Source: an uncultured Oscillospiraceae bacterium (GTDB taxonomy: Bacteria; Bacillota; Clostridia; Oscillospirales; Oscillospiraceae). From it: DNA of 64,000 bases. The stretch is from NCBI GenBank assembly GCA_947630375.1, contig CANRHH010000004.1, forward strand, positions 24,698 to 88,697. Reading direction: 5' to 3'. The position numbers and the translations under genes were made by a program. This document shows, piece by piece, positions 31,672-40,394 of this stretch. Within the stretch, counting starts at the first letter, position 1. Each line of letters opens with the position of its first letter. The notes beneath the pieces were generated by a model. The model ran no database searches and was not told where the DNA came from. It saw only the letters and a list, made by a program, of their open reading frames with translations.

Positions 31672-33831
31672 TCAGCCGTATTTTTCCGCCATGTAGATGG
31701 CGGCGCGGGACTGGGAGGCGGAGGCGGCCTCCTGGGCCGTGACCTGCCCGGCGTAGAAGCGCTGGGCCTCCTCCCGGAGGATGGCCAGCAGCTCCGGGTG
31801 TTCGCCCGCCACGGCGTGGGTGCTCTCCAGCAGGGCGCGGAACTGCTCCGCGTCCGCGGGCGTCACGTCCCCCGCTCTCTCCGCCTTGCCGCTGGCCAAA
31901 AGCTTCAGCTGCTGCTCCAGCGTGGCGTTGAGGGTGGAGATCTGCCTTTGGGAGGCCCCTAAGGGGGAGGACAGGCAATAGTCGATAAAGTCCCAGGCCC
32001 CCTCCTTGTTCTGGCTGCCGGCGGAGACGGCTAAAACCGTGGACAGGCTGAAAAGGCTGCCCATGGCGTTGACATAGCCATAGTTCTCCCCGAAGAAGGT
32101 CCGGCCATAGCCGGCGCTTAATAAAGAATCGGTATTCAGATAATGGTACACCAGGGCGGCGCTGTCCGGGGCGTAGCTCTTCTGGAAGGCGGCGCAGTTT
32201 TCCAAGAGCGCCGCATAGTCCGGGCTGTCAAAATCGCAGGTGCCGTTTGCCTCGTCCAGGTGGGTGCCCATGTAGACGGTGGCCAGCCAGTCAAAGAGAC
32301 CGTCCCGGGTAAAGCCCTCCGGGAACAGATCCAGCCAGCCGGTGTAGCTGCTCGCGGCGAAGACCCGGGCCTCCTCGGCCCGGACCTGGGGCAGGGCATA
32401 GGAGGCGGAGAAGGGGGCGTTGGGGTCCGGCTGGAGGGCGGTGTTCTGGATGAACAGGGCCAGGATGAAGCCTAAGGGCACGGAGTACATCTCTTCCCCC
32501 GGGTTCACCGCCTCCATCAGGGAGGGGAGGAAGTCCGCCTTGCTCCGGCCGGAGGCGGCCAGATAGGGCGTCAGCTCCTCAAAGACCGTGCTGTCCGTCC
32601 AGCCCATAAAGCCGTCCCCGTCGAAGGCGTACAGATCCGGCCCCCGGCCGGCGGCCAGCTCCGTGGAGGCCTCCTGCTGGTCGATATTCTTGTAGCGGAC
32701 CAGATAGGGCGCGTCGCTGATGTTGTAGCGCTCCAGATAGGGGAGCATAAGATTATAATCCGCGCCGTCGATCCACATGTCCAGGGCCGTTTTCTCCGGC
32801 AGAGGGCCGTACTGGAGGCAGGCCAGCTCGTCCTCGTAGCTGGGGATCAGGTAGCCCCCGGACCAGGGGAGGACCACGGAGCCCAGAATGTCGCTGCTCA
32901 GCCCCGCCTCATAGTAACTGAACAGAGTCTCGCCGGTGCCGCTGGGGGGCGCGGCCTTGCAGATGCGGTCGTTGCGAATCTCCAGGAGCAGCTCTCCCTC
33001 CGCCGTATAGCCGATGGAGAACAGATCCAGACCGTCCTCATAGCTCTCCGTGTGGCAGCGAAAGAGCAGTTCCGGCTCCGCGTTGGCGGAGGCCAGGCGC
33101 CGGACCTGCATCCAGTCCTCCTGACCGTCGTAAAAATAGCTCAGGGTCAGCAGGCCCTGGGGCCCGGTGATCATGCAGCTGCCGATACCGAAGTCGGAGA
33201 AGGTCCGCCGGATCTGCAGGCTGCTGTCCAGCTGGAAGATCAGTCTGTCTCCGGCCAGGAACAGGCAGCCGTCATACCAGGCGACGCTGCGGAGGATGAA
33301 ATTGGCGATGCCGCCGTCCACCTCGCTCTTGCCCACGCGGCCGATCTCCTCTAAGGCGGGGGTCAGGTCCTGCCGGGAGAGGAGCTGGCCCTCCCCGTCA
33401 TAGAGCAGCAGCTCCCGGGGGCAGGGTTCGTCAGCGTTGTGCTCCGTGATCCAGTTGTAGTTGTCCGGCCCGCCCAGGACCCCCATGCCCCCGCCGGAGG
33501 TGGGGAAAATGTCGCTCAGTGTCTCCAGGTCCTCCGGGACCGGATAGGGGGTGAAGCGCTCCCCGTCGTACCGGCCCACGGTGTTCTTCCCGTCCGGGCC
33601 GATGCCGGCCAGGTAGATAAAGTTTCCGTCGGCGCACTGGCCCACGGAGTCCACGATGCCCTCCGGCAGGGGGAGATAGTGCATGGACCAGCCCTGTTTT
33701 CCCTCCGCCGCCAGAGGGGCCTCTTCTGTTGATCCGACGTCCTTCTTTTTGCCGCCGGCTTTTTTGGAGGCGCAGCCGAAAAGGGAAAAGGACAGGGCCA
33801 AAATCAGCAGGATGCTCACGATCTTTTTCAT
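31672..33831 (-). CDS. Large solute-binding-type lipoprotein with N-terminal extra domain, 719 aa
   Basis: Lipoprotein signal MKKIVSILLILALSFSLFGC, then a Lys-rich linker. Residues about 50-340 look like beta-propeller-type repeats (DGNFIYLAGIGPDGKNTVGR, GEGQLLSRQDL-like strands), while about 350-719 resemble an extracellular solute-binding protein of the ABC sugar type (STELAAGRGPDLYAF, then EEMYSVPLGFILALF and AGSQNKEGAWDFIDY). At 719 residues it is far longer than a normal binding protein. No permease or ATPase gene is near, so it may be a sensor or scavenger rather than part of an importer. Starts at ATG 33831. Confidence 0.75.
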   Translation of the reverse strand: MKKIVSILLILALSFSLFGCASKKAGGKKKDVGSTEEAPLAAEGKQGWSMHYLPLPEGIVDSVGQCADGNFIYLAGIGPDGKNTVGRYDGERFTPYPVPEDLETLSDIFPTSGGGMGVLGGPDNYNWITEHNADEPCPRELLLYDGEGQLLSRQDLTPALEEIGRVGKSEVDGGIANFILRSVAWYDGCLFLAGDRLIFQLDSSLQIRRTFSDFGIGSCMITGPQGLLTLSYFYDGQEDWMQVRRLASANAEPELLFRCHTESYEDGLDLFSIGYTAEGELLLEIRNDRICKAAPPSGTGETLFSYYEAGLSSDILGSVVLPWSGGYLIPSYEDELACLQYGPLPEKTALDMWIDGADYNLMLPYLERYNISDAPYLVRYKNIDQQEASTELAAGRGPDLYAFDGDGFMGWTDSTVFEELTPYLAASGRSKADFLPSLMEAVNPGEEMYSVPLGFILALFIQNTALQPDPNAPFSASYALPQVRAEEARVFAASSYTGWLDLFPEGFTRDGLFDWLATVYMGTHLDEANGTCDFDSPDYAALLENCAAFQKSYAPDSAALVYHYLNTDSLLSAGYGRTFFGENYGYVNAMGSLFSLSTVLAVSAGSQNKEGAWDFIDYCLSSPLGASQRQISTLNATLEQQLKLLASGKAERAGDVTPADAEQFRALLESTHAVAGEHPELLAILREEAQRFYAGQVTAQEAASASQSRAAIYMAEKYG

Positions 33832-33928
33832 AGCTTCTTTCCGCTCCTTGTTTTATTGAGGCGCCGGGAACGCCTCTCACCCTTTAATAACCCCCAAAGG
33901 CCCTGTTTTGTTTCAGATTTGGATAAAA

Positions 33929-33955
33929 AAACCTCCGGCTTTCGCCGGAGGGGTT
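33929..33955 (-). terminator. Terminator of the PepSY transcript
   Basis: Stem CCTCCGGC / GCCGGAGG with flanking A/T pairing; on the minus strand it ends in TTTTTTT. It lies beyond the repeat element, so the element belongs to the 3' region of the PepSY mRNA. Confidence 0.85.
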
Positions 33956-33975
33956 TTGAAGACACCTCGTCAAAT

Positions 33976-34153
33976 ATGCCGCCATGCGGCAAAAGAGAAT
34001 TAAATCTGTTTTTGAGGCAGCTTTGCCGTCTCAAAAACACCCTGAGGCGAGCCAAGCGAGCCCTCGCGCCGACCAAGCGAAGCGCGATAAGCGCGAGCCC
34101 CTCAAATGCGAGCCCAGCGAAGTACCCGAAGGGCACAAGCGGGTCGCATTTGA
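33976..34153 (-). repeat. Three-module hairpin repeat element, short copy
   Basis: Inverted copy of 22256-22598. Module A lies at 34065-34153, differing by only a few bases from the first copy; module B at 34008-34038; module C at about 33976-34006. Only 26 bases separate A and B here, against 190 in the other copy. On the minus strand A begins 5 bases after the stop codon of the PepSY gene. As in the other copy, it lies in sense orientation between stop codon and terminator. Confidence 0.85.
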
Positions 34154-34157
34154 CGCG

Positions 34158-34850
34158 TTAGCGGTTTGGCTCTGTGTGGTTGCGGAGGATCTCGCCGGTG
34201 AAGGCGTCCACGTCGTACTCATACTCGGTGGAGGCGGTCTCAAAATCCACCTCGTAGTAGGCGGAGCTGATCCGCCGCTCCAGCTCTATGCCGATGTCGT
34301 ACACGTCCGTCTCCGCCAGGCCCGCGTCCGCCAGGGCGGCGGCCAGGGCCTCCTCCCGGGTGATCATATCGGCCGTGGCCGTCTCCGGAGCGGGGGCCTC
34401 GGAGGGCGGCTGGGGCGCGTCCCCGCCGGGGGCCTGGACCGGCTGTTCCGCCGCGGGGGCCTCTGCCGGCGCTTCGGCCGGGGCGCCGGCAGGCACCGGG
34501 GCGTTCTGGCCGGGGGCAAAAGCCTGGAAACCGCCGCCCAGGGCCCGGCCCTCGCCGGAGAAAGCCAGCACCTGGCCGGTGACCGCGTCGATAAAGCAGT
34601 CGTAATCCGCGCCCAGATACTCAAAATCCACCTCGTACCGGGGACTGCCGTTCTTGCGGCGCTCCAGCTCGATGTCGATATCGTTCACGTCGCTCTTGGA
34701 CAGGCCCGCCTGCTCCAGAGCGATGGCCAGGGCCTCTTCCCGGCCGATGGTGCTGCCGCTGCCGCGGCCCAGCAGGAAGCCCAGCAGCACCCCGCCGGCC
34801 ACCACGACCACCGCCAGCACGGCCAACAGGATCTTGACAGATTTTTTCAT
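34158..34850 (-). CDS. Membrane-anchored protein with two PepSY domains
   Basis: A 230-residue protein with an N-terminal membrane anchor (SVKILLAVLAVVVVAGGVLLG). Two PepSY-type repeats follow, about residues 33-95 (IGREEALAIALEQAGL ... YDCFIDAVTGQVL) and 165-228 (ITREEALAAALADAGL ... YEYDVDAFTGEIL), separated by a Pro/Ala/Glu-rich linker. PepSY domains often inhibit proteases or act as extracellular sensors. It is divergent from the two-component system genes at 34980-36981, so it may act as a signal partner. Starts at ATG 34850 after AAAGGAGG. Confidence 0.88.
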   Translation of the reverse strand: MKKSVKILLAVLAVVVVAGGVLLGFLLGRGSGSTIGREEALAIALEQAGLSKSDVNDIDIELERRKNGSPRYEVDFEYLGADYDCFIDAVTGQVLAFSGEGRALGGGFQAFAPGQNAPVPAGAPAEAPAEAPAAEQPVQAPGGDAPQPPSEAPAPETATADMITREEALAAALADAGLAETDVYDIGIELERRISSAYYEVDFETASTEYEYDVDAFTGEILRNHTEPNR

Positions 34851-34979
34851 GTTCTCATTCCTCCTTTATTTGCTTTTTGCTTGGTTTTAATATAAAATAT
34901 TTTTCTAAGAAAAGAATTAAATTTTCTTTAAAGATTTGAGGATATTCTTCTTTTATAAAAAGGAGAGGAGGTCATACCC

Positions 34980-35651
34980 GTGCGGATCTTAGTTGTGGAG
35001 GACGAGAAGAACTTAAACCGCATCATCTCAGAGGCCATGGAGGACGAGGGCTACAGCGTGGACCGCTGCTTTAACGGCCTGGACGCGCTGGATTACGCCG
35101 CCGGCACCGTGTACGATGTGATGATCCTGGATGTGATGATGCCCGGGCTGGACGGCTTTGAGCTGGTGCGCCGGCTGCGCCGGCAGGGGAACACCACCCC
35201 CGCCCTGTTCCTCACCGCCCGTGACAGCGTGATGGACCGGGTGGAGGGCCTGGAGAGCGGGGGAGACTATTACCTGGTCAAGCCCTTTGACTTCAAGGAG
35301 CTGATGGCGGTGGTCCGGGCCATGACCCGCAAATACACCGGCAACCGCTCCAATGTGTACACCGTGGCGGACCTGAGCCTGGACGCGGCGGCCAAGACCG
35401 TCACCCGGGCGGGCAGGACCATCGACCTGACGGCCAAGGAATATGCCCTGTTGGAGTACATGATCCGCCACAAGGGGATGGTCCTGTCCCGGGAGATGAT
35501 CGAGAACAACCTCTGGAACTATGACTACGAGGGCGGCACCAACGTGGTGGACGTGTATGTGAGCTATCTGCGCAAGAAGATGGACACGGGCTTTGACCGG
35601 AAGCTGATCCACACCGTCTGGGGCACCGGCTGGGTCTTAAAGGAGGAGTGA
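34980..35651 (+). CDS. OmpR/PhoB family response regulator
   Basis: A 223-residue regulator starting at GTG 34980 with GGAGAGGAGG upstream. The receiver domain has acidic EDE (7-9), phosphoacceptor Asp51 in MILDVMMPG, the switch Thr79 in LFLTARD and Lys101 in LVKPFDF. The C-terminal winged helix binds DNA (IDLTAKEYALLEYMIRHKG, then VDVYVSYLRKKMD, HTVWGTGWVL). The histidine kinase gene starts 5 bases after its stop. The target may include the divergent PepSY gene. Confidence 0.96.
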   Translation: MRILVVEDEKNLNRIISEAMEDEGYSVDRCFNGLDALDYAAGTVYDVMILDVMMPGLDGFELVRRLRRQGNTTPALFLTARDSVMDRVEGLESGGDYYLVKPFDFKELMAVVRAMTRKYTGNRSNVYTVADLSLDAAAKTVTRAGRTIDLTAKEYALLEYMIRHKGMVLSREMIENNLWNYDYEGGTNVVDVYVSYLRKKMDTGFDRKLIHTVWGTGWVLKEE

Positions 35652-35655
35652 GGGT

Positions 35656-36981
35656 ATGTCCGCGAAGTTACGGCTGATCCTCTGGTTCACCCTGATGATC
35701 CTGCTGCTGTCGGCCATGGTGCTGGTGTTCCTGCTGGTGATCAACGCCCACACCCTGCCGGACAACCCCGCCGACCGGCTGGTGGACGTGGTGCTGGACA
35801 ACGCCGACGACGTGGAGTTTGACAACGGCCGTTTCGACTGGGAGGATCTGGACCCCTACAGCCACGGAGTCTACTGCTTCTTTTACGACAGCGCCGGGCA
35901 GCTCCGGCTCTCCGCCGCCCCGGAGGGGCTGGAGCGGATGGACCCCTTCAAGCCCAACATCGTCCGCACTGTGGAGATCGACGGCAGCGAATATTATATG
36001 TATGACACCTATGTGGACATGAGCGTCACCGGCATCTGGATCCGGGGCCTGATCGACTCCACGGACCGCTCGGGCCTGATGCACACCATCCTGGTCCTGA
36101 CGGCCACCCTGCTGCCGGCGATTTTGATCCTGACGGTGGGCGGGGGCTGGCTCATCGCCTGGGACACCTTCCGCCCCATGGAAAAGATCCTCTCGGCGGC
36201 GGACTCCATCTCCGACGGCTCCGATTTGAGCGCCCGAGTGAACTTGCGCCGGGGGCCCCGGGAGATGCGCCGCCTGAGCCAGGCTTTTGACCGGATGTTC
36301 AGCCGCCTGGAGCGCTCCTTCCTGGCGGAGCGGCAGTTTACCTCCGACGCCTCCCACGAGCTGCGCACGCCCATCACCGTCATCCTGGCCCAGTGCGACC
36401 GGTCCCGCCGGAAGGACAGGACCCCCGAGGACTTTCTGGCCTCCATCGACGTGATCGAGCACCAGGCCCGGCGCATGTCCGACCTGGTGCAGCAGCTGCT
36501 GGGCCTGACCCGGATGCAGCACGGCACCGACCGGTATCCCCTGAAGGAGGCGGACCTGAGCGCCTTTACCCAGGCCGCGGCAGAGGACTTTGTCCCCGCC
36601 GCGGACCGGGGGATCCGCCTGGAGACGGATATCGAGCCCGGCGTGGAGGCCCGCTTCAACCCCACGCTGCTCTCCCGGGTGATCCAGAACCTGCTGGAAA
36701 ACGCCTACAAATACGGTCGGGAGAACGGGCACATCCGCCTGAGCCTGCGCCGGGAAGGGGAGCGGGCGGCGCTCCGGGTGGAGGACGACGGGGTGGGCAT
36801 CGCCCCGGAGGACCTGGACAAGGTCTGGCAGCGCTTCTGGCAGGCGGACCCGTCCCGGGGGGACGAGGGCAGCAGCGGCCTGGGCCTGGCTATGGTGAAG
36901 GAGATCGCGGAGTTCCACGGGGGCGAGGCCCTGGTGGAGAGCGAGCCGGGCAAGGGCAGCGTCTTCACGGTGCGGATTTAA
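35656..36981 (+). CDS. Sensor histidine kinase
   Basis: A 441-residue membrane kinase, partner of the preceding regulator. Membrane segments at about 7-29 and 145-169 flank an extracytoplasmic sensor of roughly 115 residues. A HAMP-like linker follows (FRPMEKILSAADSI), then the dimerisation/phosphoacceptor motif SDASHELRTPI with His234. The ATPase domain has the N box NLLENAYKYG, G1 DDGVGIAPED and G2 SSGLGLAMVKEI. RBS is AAGGAGGAG, overlapping the regulator's end. Confidence 0.96.
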   Translation: MSAKLRLILWFTLMILLLSAMVLVFLLVINAHTLPDNPADRLVDVVLDNADDVEFDNGRFDWEDLDPYSHGVYCFFYDSAGQLRLSAAPEGLERMDPFKPNIVRTVEIDGSEYYMYDTYVDMSVTGIWIRGLIDSTDRSGLMHTILVLTATLLPAILILTVGGGWLIAWDTFRPMEKILSAADSISDGSDLSARVNLRRGPREMRRLSQAFDRMFSRLERSFLAERQFTSDASHELRTPITVILAQCDRSRRKDRTPEDFLASIDVIEHQARRMSDLVQQLLGLTRMQHGTDRYPLKEADLSAFTQAAAEDFVPAADRGIRLETDIEPGVEARFNPTLLSRVIQNLLENAYKYGRENGHIRLSLRREGERAALRVEDDGVGIAPEDLDKVWQRFWQADPSRGDEGSSGLGLAMVKEIAEFHGGEALVESEPGKGSVFTVRI

Positions 36982-36998
36982 CAATAAAACAATAAAAT

Positions 36999-37026
36999 AA
37001 AAAAGGACCGTTCGGTCCTTTTTTAT
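36999..37026. terminator. Terminator after the two-component system
   Basis: Stem AAAAAGGACCG / CGGTCCTTTTT, bidirectional. Confidence 0.85.
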
Positions 37027-37437
37027 TTATGTTTTTCTGTATAAAACGTAACCGCACTTGCATTGGATGTGGATCTTTCCCTTGCCCCGGGGGACCCGGA
37101 GCATGGCCTTGCAGCCGGGGCAGCGGAAAAACCGGTAGTTCTTCCGCTGGCGGAACCGGTCCTGCCAGGCCCGGAAAGCCCGCTTTCGCCCCTCCAGAAA
37201 GCGCAGATACGCCGCGTTTTCCGCCTCCCGGGCGGCAAGCCGCCGGGAGAAGGCCCGCACAAAAGCCATCAGCAGCAGGAAGAAGAACAGCGTGCTGAAC
37301 AGGCCCCCCAGCCCGGGCAGGAGCAGACCCGCCGGCCCGGCCAGGAGGAAACAGACCAGCCCGGCCCAGAAGAGGGCCTTGGACAACTCGTCCATCCCTT
37401 GGCGTCCCATAAAGATTCTGTTAAACCAAGCTCTCAT
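37027..37437 (-). CDS. Membrane protein with C-terminal zinc ribbon, 136 aa
   Basis: Two hydrophobic stretches at about 20-65 (ALFWAGLVCFLLAG, LFSTLFFFLLLMAFVRAF) are followed by a basic amphipathic helix and a zinc-ribbon-like end, RCPGCKAMLRVPRGKGKIH then CKCGYVLYRKT. Proteins of this layout are common in clostridia, with no assigned role. Start ATG 37437. It follows the 670-aa zinc-ribbon protein gene on the same strand and may be co-transcribed. Confidence 0.7.
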   Translation of the reverse strand: MRAWFNRIFMGRQGMDELSKALFWAGLVCFLLAGPAGLLLPGLGGLFSTLFFFLLLMAFVRAFSRRLAAREAENAAYLRFLEGRKRAFRAWQDRFRQRKNYRFFRCPGCKAMLRVPRGKGKIHIQCKCGYVLYRKT

Positions 37438-37470
37438 GGTCTCGTCCGCTCCTATCCGGCCCGGCGCCGC

Positions 37471-39483
37471 TCAGTCTCTGGTATAGTCGCAGCTGCCGGC
37501 CATACCGTCGCTGGTGGTATAATATTTCATGTAGGCCAGGCGGCCGGCAATAGAGATGTTCGAGTAGTACCGGACGCCGGACTCGCTGTCGTTGACAAAG
37601 GAGAGGGACTCCGGATCCGTGTGCAGCTCCACATGGAAGGCCGGGTCCTCGTCGGAGCGGATGTGCAGGACGATCTGGTCCAGCGCCACAGTGACGCCGG
37701 TGCTGATATGCTTGCAGGGCCCCTCCGCCCCGGCGGACATGGGGACCAGCGTGGGGTCGCCGGAGTACAAGGTCCACGTGCCGCAGAAGGTCTTATAGAG
37801 CTCCAGCAGCTCCAGCCAGCGCTCCCGGTCGTCAAACTCCTCCTCGTAGGCCATGAGCCAGTCGTAGGCCCCATACACGTCGCCCTCCTCGCACAGCTGG
37901 AAGAAGGGGCGGGTATAATCCTGGGCCAGCCGGAGCTTTTCCGCGTAGTCCTGGCTGTCCTTGTAATCTCCCAAGGAGGCGAAGAGCTCCTCCAGATCCT
38001 TCAGCATGGGCCGCAGGTCCGAAGTGGGGCCGTCCTCCAGGCGGATGTCGCTGCCGTCCCCGCCGCAGGCGTCCCGCAGTTCGCCGATGGCGTCGCTGCC
38101 GATCTCCAGGGCCCGCTCGGTGGAGATGGAGAACACGCTGTGTGTCCCGGCGTCCGCGCTGAGCTTGGAGTACAGGTAGCGGACCTTGTATTTCTCGGTA
38201 AAGCCGTAGAGCCGCAGGGCCTTCTGATAGACGGCCTCCTTGGTCATATCGGCGCTGTCCTCAAAATCGCCCAGGGCCAGGAAGGCCTCCCGGGCCTGGC
38301 TGTACATCCCGGCCTCCAGCAGCTTGGTGGCCACGGTGTAGTCCGTCCTCTGCTTCTCCAGACGCAGCGCGTCCAGCTCTGTCTGGCACTGCTGGGAGAG
38401 GGGGACGCTGTTTTTATATTCGCCCAGGCCCTTGAAGACGGTTTGGGCCGTCTGATAGAGCAGGGCCGCCGTGCCGCCGTCCCCGTATTCCTCCTGGGGA
38501 ACGTCCTCTGCGCGCTTGCCGATAAAGGCCAGGCCGCCTTCGTCCCGGGTCCGGGCCAGGTCCATCATGTGCATGGCCCGCATATAGGGCACGTTCATGG
38601 ACGCCTGCTCCACGCTGTCCCGGTAGTCCCCCAAGGCGGTAAAGGCCGCGGCCGCCTCGTCATACTGGCCGGCGGTCAGCATGGAGGAGGCGGAGGAGTA
38701 GGCGCGCATCTTGGCGGCCCGGGGCGGCACGGTGATCAGCAGGATGACGGCTAAGATCAGCACCGGCACCGCCACGGAGGCGATGCGCAGCAGCTTCTTG
38801 TTCTTGATACGGGCCTCCGCTTTCCCGGCGGCCTCTTCCTCCCGCTCCACCTTCAGCCGGTCCTCGCACTGGCTGCGCAGATTCTCGATGTTGACGGTTT
38901 TCATGGCGGACAGGGTCCGGCGGCAGGCCCGGCACTTCTGTTCTCCCATGGGGTTGACCGCCCCGCAGGTGCAGTACCACAGCTCCGCGCCCGCCTCGCC
39001 GGGGGCATATTTGCAGTCGTTCCCGTAGCGGATCCGGTACTGGTCGGCCAGGTCCTTGCTCCCTAAGGACTCCTCCAGCAGCTGGTGCCGGGCCACGGCG
39101 ATCCACTGGGTGTCCTCCGCGGGGCTCCAGAGGGCGCCGCTTTCAAACTGCACCTCCAGAAGGGACACGGTGAACGAGCGGACGCCCTCCTTGGGCAGCA
39201 CGATGGCCACGTTCCGGCCAAACTCCGTGTCCCGCCCGGCGTTGAGCCCCGTGTATTGATACTCCAGGGGATTGCCCAAAGGCTCCCCCTCGGCGCTCAG
39301 CATACAGATGCTGACCCGGAGGGCGGAGACGGGCTCCTCCCCCAGGTTGATGTATTTCAGCTGGGCCAGGGCGTTGGCGCTGTAGTTGTCCTTCAGCAGC
39401 GTGCCGGCGGCGATCATCACCGGGGCATCGGGGGCGTACAGGCCGTTTTCCAGGGTGAAAAGCCTGATATATCTGTCAGCCAT
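37471..39483 (-). CDS. Large membrane protein with zinc ribbon and TPR-like repeats, 670 aa
   Basis: Residues 1-160 are beta-rich (IRLFTLENGLYAPDAPVMIA; LLEVQFESGALW). A zinc ribbon follows at about 168-186 (WYCTCGAVNP, then CRAC), then a charged helix, a single membrane segment (VPVLILAVILLITV, about 230-250) and a long outer region of helical repeats of the type AGQYDEAAAAFTALGDYRDS, repeated as GMYSQAREAFLALGDFEDS and later LGDYKDSQDYAEKL. No catalytic motif seen. Function unknown; topology suggests a cytosolic metal-binding head linked to an outer repeat domain. Confidence 0.7.
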   Translation of the reverse strand: MADRYIRLFTLENGLYAPDAPVMIAAGTLLKDNYSANALAQLKYINLGEEPVSALRVSICMLSAEGEPLGNPLEYQYTGLNAGRDTEFGRNVAIVLPKEGVRSFTVSLLEVQFESGALWSPAEDTQWIAVARHQLLEESLGSKDLADQYRIRYGNDCKYAPGEAGAELWYCTCGAVNPMGEQKCRACRRTLSAMKTVNIENLRSQCEDRLKVEREEEAAGKAEARIKNKKLLRIASVAVPVLILAVILLITVPPRAAKMRAYSSASSMLTAGQYDEAAAAFTALGDYRDSVEQASMNVPYMRAMHMMDLARTRDEGGLAFIGKRAEDVPQEEYGDGGTAALLYQTAQTVFKGLGEYKNSVPLSQQCQTELDALRLEKQRTDYTVATKLLEAGMYSQAREAFLALGDFEDSADMTKEAVYQKALRLYGFTEKYKVRYLYSKLSADAGTHSVFSISTERALEIGSDAIGELRDACGGDGSDIRLEDGPTSDLRPMLKDLEELFASLGDYKDSQDYAEKLRLAQDYTRPFFQLCEEGDVYGAYDWLMAYEEEFDDRERWLELLELYKTFCGTWTLYSGDPTLVPMSAGAEGPCKHISTGVTVALDQIVLHIRSDEDPAFHVELHTDPESLSFVNDSESGVRYYSNISIAGRLAYMKYYTTSDGMAGSCDYTRD

Positions 39484-39495
39484 CCGGCGCCTCCT

Positions 39496-39753
39496 TTATA
39501 ATTCGGGCAGATCGTCGCTTACCAGAGCGGTCATACCGGCCGCGCCCCGGTCCGGCAGGGCGATCACCAGCAGATACCCCGCAAAGGGCAGCAGGACGGA
39601 GAACCAGAAATACCGCTTCCCGGGCCAGCCCTTTAGCACGGCGGCCTTGTAAAACTCCCGGGCCAGAAGGATATCGGCGGCGATCAGCACCAGGGAGGCG
39701 AGCACGATCAAGATCACATTTACTGCCATAAACGGAAACCGGTCCTTTCCCAT
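39496..39753 (-). CDS. Small membrane protein, 85 aa
   Basis: Two hydrophobic segments (MAVNVILIVLASLVLIAADI and FWFSVLLPFAGYLLVIAL). No recognised family. ATG 39753 or ATG 39729 could be the start; neither has an ideal ribosome site. It has its own promoter and lies 12 bases upstream of the 670-aa protein gene, so it heads that operon. Confidence 0.6.
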   Translation of the reverse strand: MGKDRFPFMAVNVILIVLASLVLIAADILLAREFYKAAVLKGWPGKRYFWFSVLLPFAGYLLVIALPDRGAAGMTALVSDDLPEL

Positions 39754-39776
39754 TTTGTCGATTTACGTCAACCGAT

Positions 39777-39805
39777 AGTATAGCATATCTGTTGCGCAAA
39801 CGCAA
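39777..39805 (-). promoter_or_regulatory. Promoter of the 39753-37027 operon
   Basis: Minus strand: -35 TTGCGT at 39800-39805, 17-base spacer, -10 TATACT at 39777-39782. Confidence 0.6.
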
Positions 39806-39875
39806 TGCATGAAAAAAGGAATACGCCCACTTTTTTCAAAAAAACGGGCGGGAAGCTTTTCCTGGCAGTTTGGGC

Positions 39876-39904
39876 TTGAACCTTGGGGGAGATGGTGGTA
39901 AAAT
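39876..39904 (+). promoter_or_regulatory. Promoter of rpiB
   Basis: -35 TTGAAC, 17-base spacer, -10 TAAAAT. Confidence 0.65.
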
Positions 39905-39944
39905 AACAAAAACAGGACGAAAGCACGGAAACGGGGGAAGGAAA

Positions 39945-40373
39945 ATGCTTGCTCTGGCCAGCGATCACGGGGGTCTGGCGCTGAAGAAAGCGGTGATGGC
40001 CCATCTGAAGGAGAGGGGCCTGGCCTATCAGGACTTCGGGACCTATACGGACGCCAGCTGCGACTATCCGGATTTCGGCCGTCCGGCGGCCCAGGCGGTG
40101 GCCTCGGGCGCCTGCGACCGGGGGATCCTGATCTGCACCACCGGCATCGGCATGTCCATCACCGCCAACCGGATCCCCGGCATCCGGGCCGCCCTGTGCG
40201 GGGACTGCTTTTCCGCCCGGATGACCCGTTTGCACAACGACGCCAACATTCTCGTTTTAGGCGCGGCGGTGACGGGGGAGGGCCTGGCCCTGCTGATCGT
40301 GGACACGTTTTTGGACACGGCCTTTTCCAATGAGGAGCGCCACAAGCGCAGGATCTCGAAGATCGAAGGCTGA
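39945..40373 (+). CDS. rpiB: Ribose-5-phosphate isomerase B (RpiB/LacAB family)
   Basis: A 142-residue isomerase interconverting ribose 5-phosphate and ribulose 5-phosphate in the pentose phosphate pathway. Features: ALASDHGGLALKKAV with the substrate-binding Asp and His, the catalytic-loop Cys in GILICTTGIGMSITANRI, and RLHNDANILVLGA. Start ATG 39945 with GGGGGAAGG upstream. Allose or galactose phosphate isomerase activity is an alternative within the family. It is followed after 21 bases by the glycosidase-like gene. Confidence 0.93.
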   Translation: MLALASDHGGLALKKAVMAHLKERGLAYQDFGTYTDASCDYPDFGRPAAQAVASGACDRGILICTTGIGMSITANRIPGIRAALCGDCFSARMTRLHNDANILVLGAAVTGEGLALLIVDTFLDTAFSNEERHKRRISKIEG

Positions 40374-40394
40374 AGCCGGGCCCGGCCCGGCGGA

